Below, piece by piece: positions 4,433 to 6,822 of a stretch of DNA of 6,822 nt. The DNA is from Dehalococcoidia bacterium (GTDB lineage: Bacteria; Chloroflexota; Dehalococcoidia; GIF9; UBA5629), in assembly GCA_012961565.1 (NCBI GenBank), contig DTZC01000113.1, positions 1-6,822 on the forward strand. The letters are read 5' to 3'. Each line of letters begins with the position of its first letter. Position 1 is the first letter of the stretch. The notes beneath the pieces are model-generated. The model had not been told where the DNA came from. It worked only from the letters and a program-made list of their open reading frames with translations, and made no database searches. Position numbers and translations under genes: made by a program.

Positions 4433-6613
4433 CTAGACCTTTCTTACCTCCACCAGAACTGTATTGGTACACCAGGCTCCGCCCGGTGAGTGTTCACTAG
4501 GTGTCAAGATATTAGTGCAGCCACCATGGTCCACCCCATTAGCATCCAACTCAAACCAGCCTCCATGACCAATACTGACCACACCAGGCATGATTCTCTC
4601 GGTAACATTAGCTGCCATCAGCATCTTGCCTCTATCATTGAAAACGAGCACCCGGTCACCATTAGAGATGCCACGCGTCTCAGCATCCCTGGTATTAATC
4701 CAGACACGTCTTGGTTCCACCTCATCAAGCCACGGTATCCTTTCCATTGTGGTATGTGTAGCCGGCTTATGATGGACAGTCACAAGCTGCAGCGGGTATT
4801 TCTTCGATAGAGGGTCACTAAAACCATCTGGCACCGGTAGATACTTAGCAATCGGCGGAATCAACGGGTTTTCCATCTCCGCTAGATGCGGGCAGTAGAT
4901 TTCGATTTTCCCGGAGAGCGTAGGAAAGGGATGAGCCACCGGGTCTTCTATCTGCTCCCTGAAGGCTACAAAAGGCTCGTCCACCTTGAGTTTGACATAT
5001 CCCTTTGCTTTGAAGCTATCAAAGTCAGGAATATCACCGGTCTGCTGGGTAATGATTCTGAGCCATTCTTCATTGCTACGACCATCCCTGTAGTCGGCAA
5101 TACCCAAGCGGGGTGCCAGCTCAGCACAAATATCACGGTCAGATTTTGACTCGTACAGGGAGTCTATAGCTTTGTTCATAAATAGGTAGTAAGGCGACCC
5201 TAACCAGGGGGAGATTATGTCCTCCCGCTCCATAAAAGTGTTCACTGGCAAAAGGATGTCTGCGAACCTAGCAGTAGGTGTCATCCGCTGCTCATGGACA
5301 ACGATAAATTCAAGCTTCTGGAAAGCCTTGATACCCTGGTTGGTGTTAGGATAAGAGCAGAGGAAATTCGAGGCTACAATATAAGCCATCTTGGGGTCAC
5401 AGGGATAGCCCCCGGCTCTGCCCCGAAGTATAGCATCATAGACCTTCACACTGTGAATACGAGCGCTGGTAGGTTTAGCAGCACCACGCAACTTATACAA
5501 GCTATATGGACGAGGTGGTGCTCCTTCCTCCACCGGATTCCGTGCTCCACGGGGCATAACCATTTCCCGACTATGAAAAGCGCGCATAAAGCCACCAGCA
5601 TAGCCTCCCGCTATCCCTATGTTGCCGGTCATAGCAATAATCGTACAAGCTGCCCTGGTAAATTGCTCACCCCGGGAGCCGCGCGCTGGTCCCCAACCCG
5701 GTATGAGAGCTGCCGGCTTAGAAGTAGCATACTCTATTGCCAGCTTCTCAATCGTAGCCCGGGGTATGCCAGTTATTTTCTCCGCCCAGGTAGGAGTCTT
5801 AGGGATACCATCTTCCACTCCTAGGACATAATCTCGGAATTTATCAAAGCCAACAGTGTACTTTTCTAAAAACTGGCGGTCCTCCAGTCGGCGTTCCATT
5901 ATTACATAAGCCATAGCAACCAGCATGGCAGCATCAGTACCCGGTCTAATCGGAATCCATTCCGCAGCGAACACCGCTGTGGACTCAATAAGACGCGGAT
6001 CGATAGAGATTATCCTGGTCCCTTTCTCCTTTGCCCTAGCCAGAATATAGGCTGTGTTAGTGTCCCACACTGTAACGGCGGGATTCCAACCCCACATTAC
6101 AATCAGACGGGCATTGAGCAGGTCTTCCCTGGCATTGCCAGTCATCATAGTGCCGTAGGTCGCCATAGAGGCAAACAGTGCCCCTTCAAAGGAGGGGATA
6201 CCCCAGGTGCGGGTATAGCCGCCGAATTTTGCCAGCAACCGTTCCACCGCACCAGCACCATGCAGGACTGCTTGGCTCCCTGACCCGGCAAGCAGCAGAA
6301 TGCTAGCATTGCCATACATGCTTCTTACTCTCAGCAACTCGTTAGCCACGGTATCCAGCGCTTCATCCCATGAAATCCTCTGGAACTTACCCTCACCCCT
6401 GGCACCTACCCTCTTCAAAGGATATTTCAGACGGTCAGGGGAATAGATTCGCTGCCGATAGGCACGCCCTCTGAGGCAGGCTCTGAGCTGAGGGGCTTCG
6501 CCATCATCAGTCTCTATTCTGACGATTTTGCCATCATGTACATGCACCCTAAGCAGACACCGCCCACCGCAATCATGACTACAACTGGTAGTAATTATCC
6601 TTGCTTCACCCAT
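4433..6613 (-). CDS. DmsA-like molybdopterin-dependent oxidoreductase, catalytic subunit
   Basis: A 726-residue DMSO-reductase-family enzyme that would bind a bis-MGD molybdenum (or tungsten) cofactor and one 4Fe-4S cluster. The N-terminal cluster motif is C11-x3-C15-x3-C19-x26-C46, followed by RG as in CLRGRAYR. Next come KYPLKRVG and ISWDEALD (80-87), cofactor-binding blocks IVMWGWNPA (171-179), RIISIDPR (200-207) and EWIPIRPGTDA (218-228), then GWGPARGSRGEQ, MTGNIGIAGGY, and ADILLPVNTFMERED. The C-terminal dinucleotide-binding domain (about 610-726) ends in SIGHGGWFE and DHGGCTNIL. Ser141 in GIPSFEGAL sits where the metal ligand is expected, making Ser the candidate ligand; this is inferred without alignment. 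There is no twin-arginine leader, and TAA at 6625-6623 closes the frame four codons upstream, so export by its own signal is excluded for this start. AAGGT lies 6 bases before the ATG. The substrate cannot be told from sequence; DMSO, TMAO, sulfur oxyanions or others are possible. Confidence 0.93.
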   Translation of the reverse strand: MGEARIITTSCSHDCGGRCLLRVHVHDGKIVRIETDDGEAPQLRACLRGRAYRQRIYSPDRLKYPLKRVGARGEGKFQRISWDEALDTVANELLRVRSMYGNASILLLAGSGSQAVLHGAGAVERLLAKFGGYTRTWGIPSFEGALFASMATYGTMMTGNAREDLLNARLIVMWGWNPAVTVWDTNTAYILARAKEKGTRIISIDPRLIESTAVFAAEWIPIRPGTDAAMLVAMAYVIMERRLEDRQFLEKYTVGFDKFRDYVLGVEDGIPKTPTWAEKITGIPRATIEKLAIEYATSKPAALIPGWGPARGSRGEQFTRAACTIIAMTGNIGIAGGYAGGFMRAFHSREMVMPRGARNPVEEGAPPRPYSLYKLRGAAKPTSARIHSVKVYDAILRGRAGGYPCDPKMAYIVASNFLCSYPNTNQGIKAFQKLEFIVVHEQRMTPTARFADILLPVNTFMEREDIISPWLGSPYYLFMNKAIDSLYESKSDRDICAELAPRLGIADYRDGRSNEEWLRIITQQTGDIPDFDSFKAKGYVKLKVDEPFVAFREQIEDPVAHPFPTLSGKIEIYCPHLAEMENPLIPPIAKYLPVPDGFSDPLSKKYPLQLVTVHHKPATHTTMERIPWLDEVEPRRVWINTRDAETRGISNGDRVLVFNDRGKMLMAANVTERIMPGVVSIGHGGWFELDANGVDHGGCTNILTPSEHSPGGAWCTNTVLVEVRKV

Positions 6614-6614
6614 G

Positions 6615-6822
6615 TCATGACCTTACCATGGTCAAAATCATCTTGAATCTAGTCGCTGCTCTCAAAGCGTGCGGCTGGTTAGCTGGCATTATCAGCATTT
6701 CGCCTTCCCTCAAGCGAAAGCTTTTACCGCAGATGATGATTTCCGCCTCACCGTCAAGAAGATAAACTAAGGCATCAAATGGAGCAGTGTGTTCACTCAG
6801 ACCTTGCCCGGCATCAAAGGCG
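6615..6822 (-). CDS. Cupin-domain protein, 5'-truncated by window edge
   Basis: The minus-strand frame is open from the right edge to TGA at 6617-6615, giving 68 visible residues that form a single-domain cupin fold: FDAGQGLSEHTAPFDALVYL, then LDGEAEIIICGKSFRLREGE, MLIMPANQPHALRA and a C-terminal RFKMILTMVRS. Cupin motif 1 keeps one histidine (EHTAP, where the archetype has HxH) and motif 2 keeps PxNxPH with its histidine. Metal binding is therefore possible but reduced. Such proteins often sense or bind small ligands or metals; the role here is unknown. The stop lies one base before the ATG of the molybdoenzyme (TGA-C-ATG on the minus strand), so the two are very probably co-transcribed and coupled. 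The start lies outside the window. Confidence 0.85.
   Translation of the reverse strand, partial: AFDAGQGLSEHTAPFDALVYLLDGEAEIIICGKSFRLREGEMLIMPANQPHALRAATRFKMILTMVRS

Noticed and set aside
5294..5824. 176-residue plus-strand frame opposite the molybdoenzyme
   Set aside because: Antisense shadow of a conserved catalytic subunit; its sequence shows no domain-like pattern.
1..6822. tRNA, rRNA, CRISPR array, transposase or integrase genes
   Set aside because: I looked on both strands and saw no cloverleaf, regularly spaced repeats or recombinase motifs.

Overview
The window looks like chromosomal DNA from an anaerobic bacterium, with six complete genes, two edge-truncated genes and no RNA genes, CRISPR array or intact mobile element that I can see. 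My best guess at the lineage is Dehalococcoidia or a related Chloroflexota group. This is inference from the gene mix (a CARDB-type domain in a large uncharacterised protein, a DmsAB-like pair, a DUF169 protein, and a divergent MsrA), not from a marker gene.

Layout. The left edge holds the 3' part of msrA (+ strand, 1-608). It converges on a minus-strand pair: a small GlpM/DUF3147-like membrane protein (1460-1795) followed by a DUF169 protein (653-1420), which has a very strong Shine-Dalgarno. A 150-base AT-rich divergent region (1796-1945) separates this pair from a YhhN/TMEM86-family lysoplasmalogenase-like gene (+, 1946-2575). That gene ends only 4 bases from the stop of a convergent minus-strand gene (2580-3647), which encodes HEAT repeats followed by a CARDB-like beta-sandwich. 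A roughly 200-base gap (3648-3855) carries a near-consensus sigma-70 promoter and a nested inverted repeat, both read on the minus strand. The right 40% is a tight minus-strand operon: the end of a cupin gene (6615-6822), then a DmsA-like molybdopterin oxidoreductase (4433-6613), then a DmsB-like 16-cysteine ferredoxin subunit (3856-4422).

How the genes fit together. The cupin stop and the molybdoenzyme start are one base apart, so the two are probably translationally coupled. The catalytic and electron-transfer subunits follow each other with a 10-base gap. Neither has a signal peptide, an in-frame stop lies just upstream of the catalytic subunit start, and no membrane-anchor gene follows. 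The complex is therefore most simply a soluble cytoplasmic oxidoreductase of unknown substrate. The left half has no obvious pathway logic: protein repair (MsrA), ether-lipid turnover (YhhN) and unknown functions (DUF169, DUF3147-like).

The most interesting parts are the cupin-molybdoenzyme coupling without export or anchor, the promoter/hairpin/start-stop arrangement at 3729-3847, and the HEAT-CARDB fusion. None is proof of a new system. Each is a specific hypothesis that can be tested.
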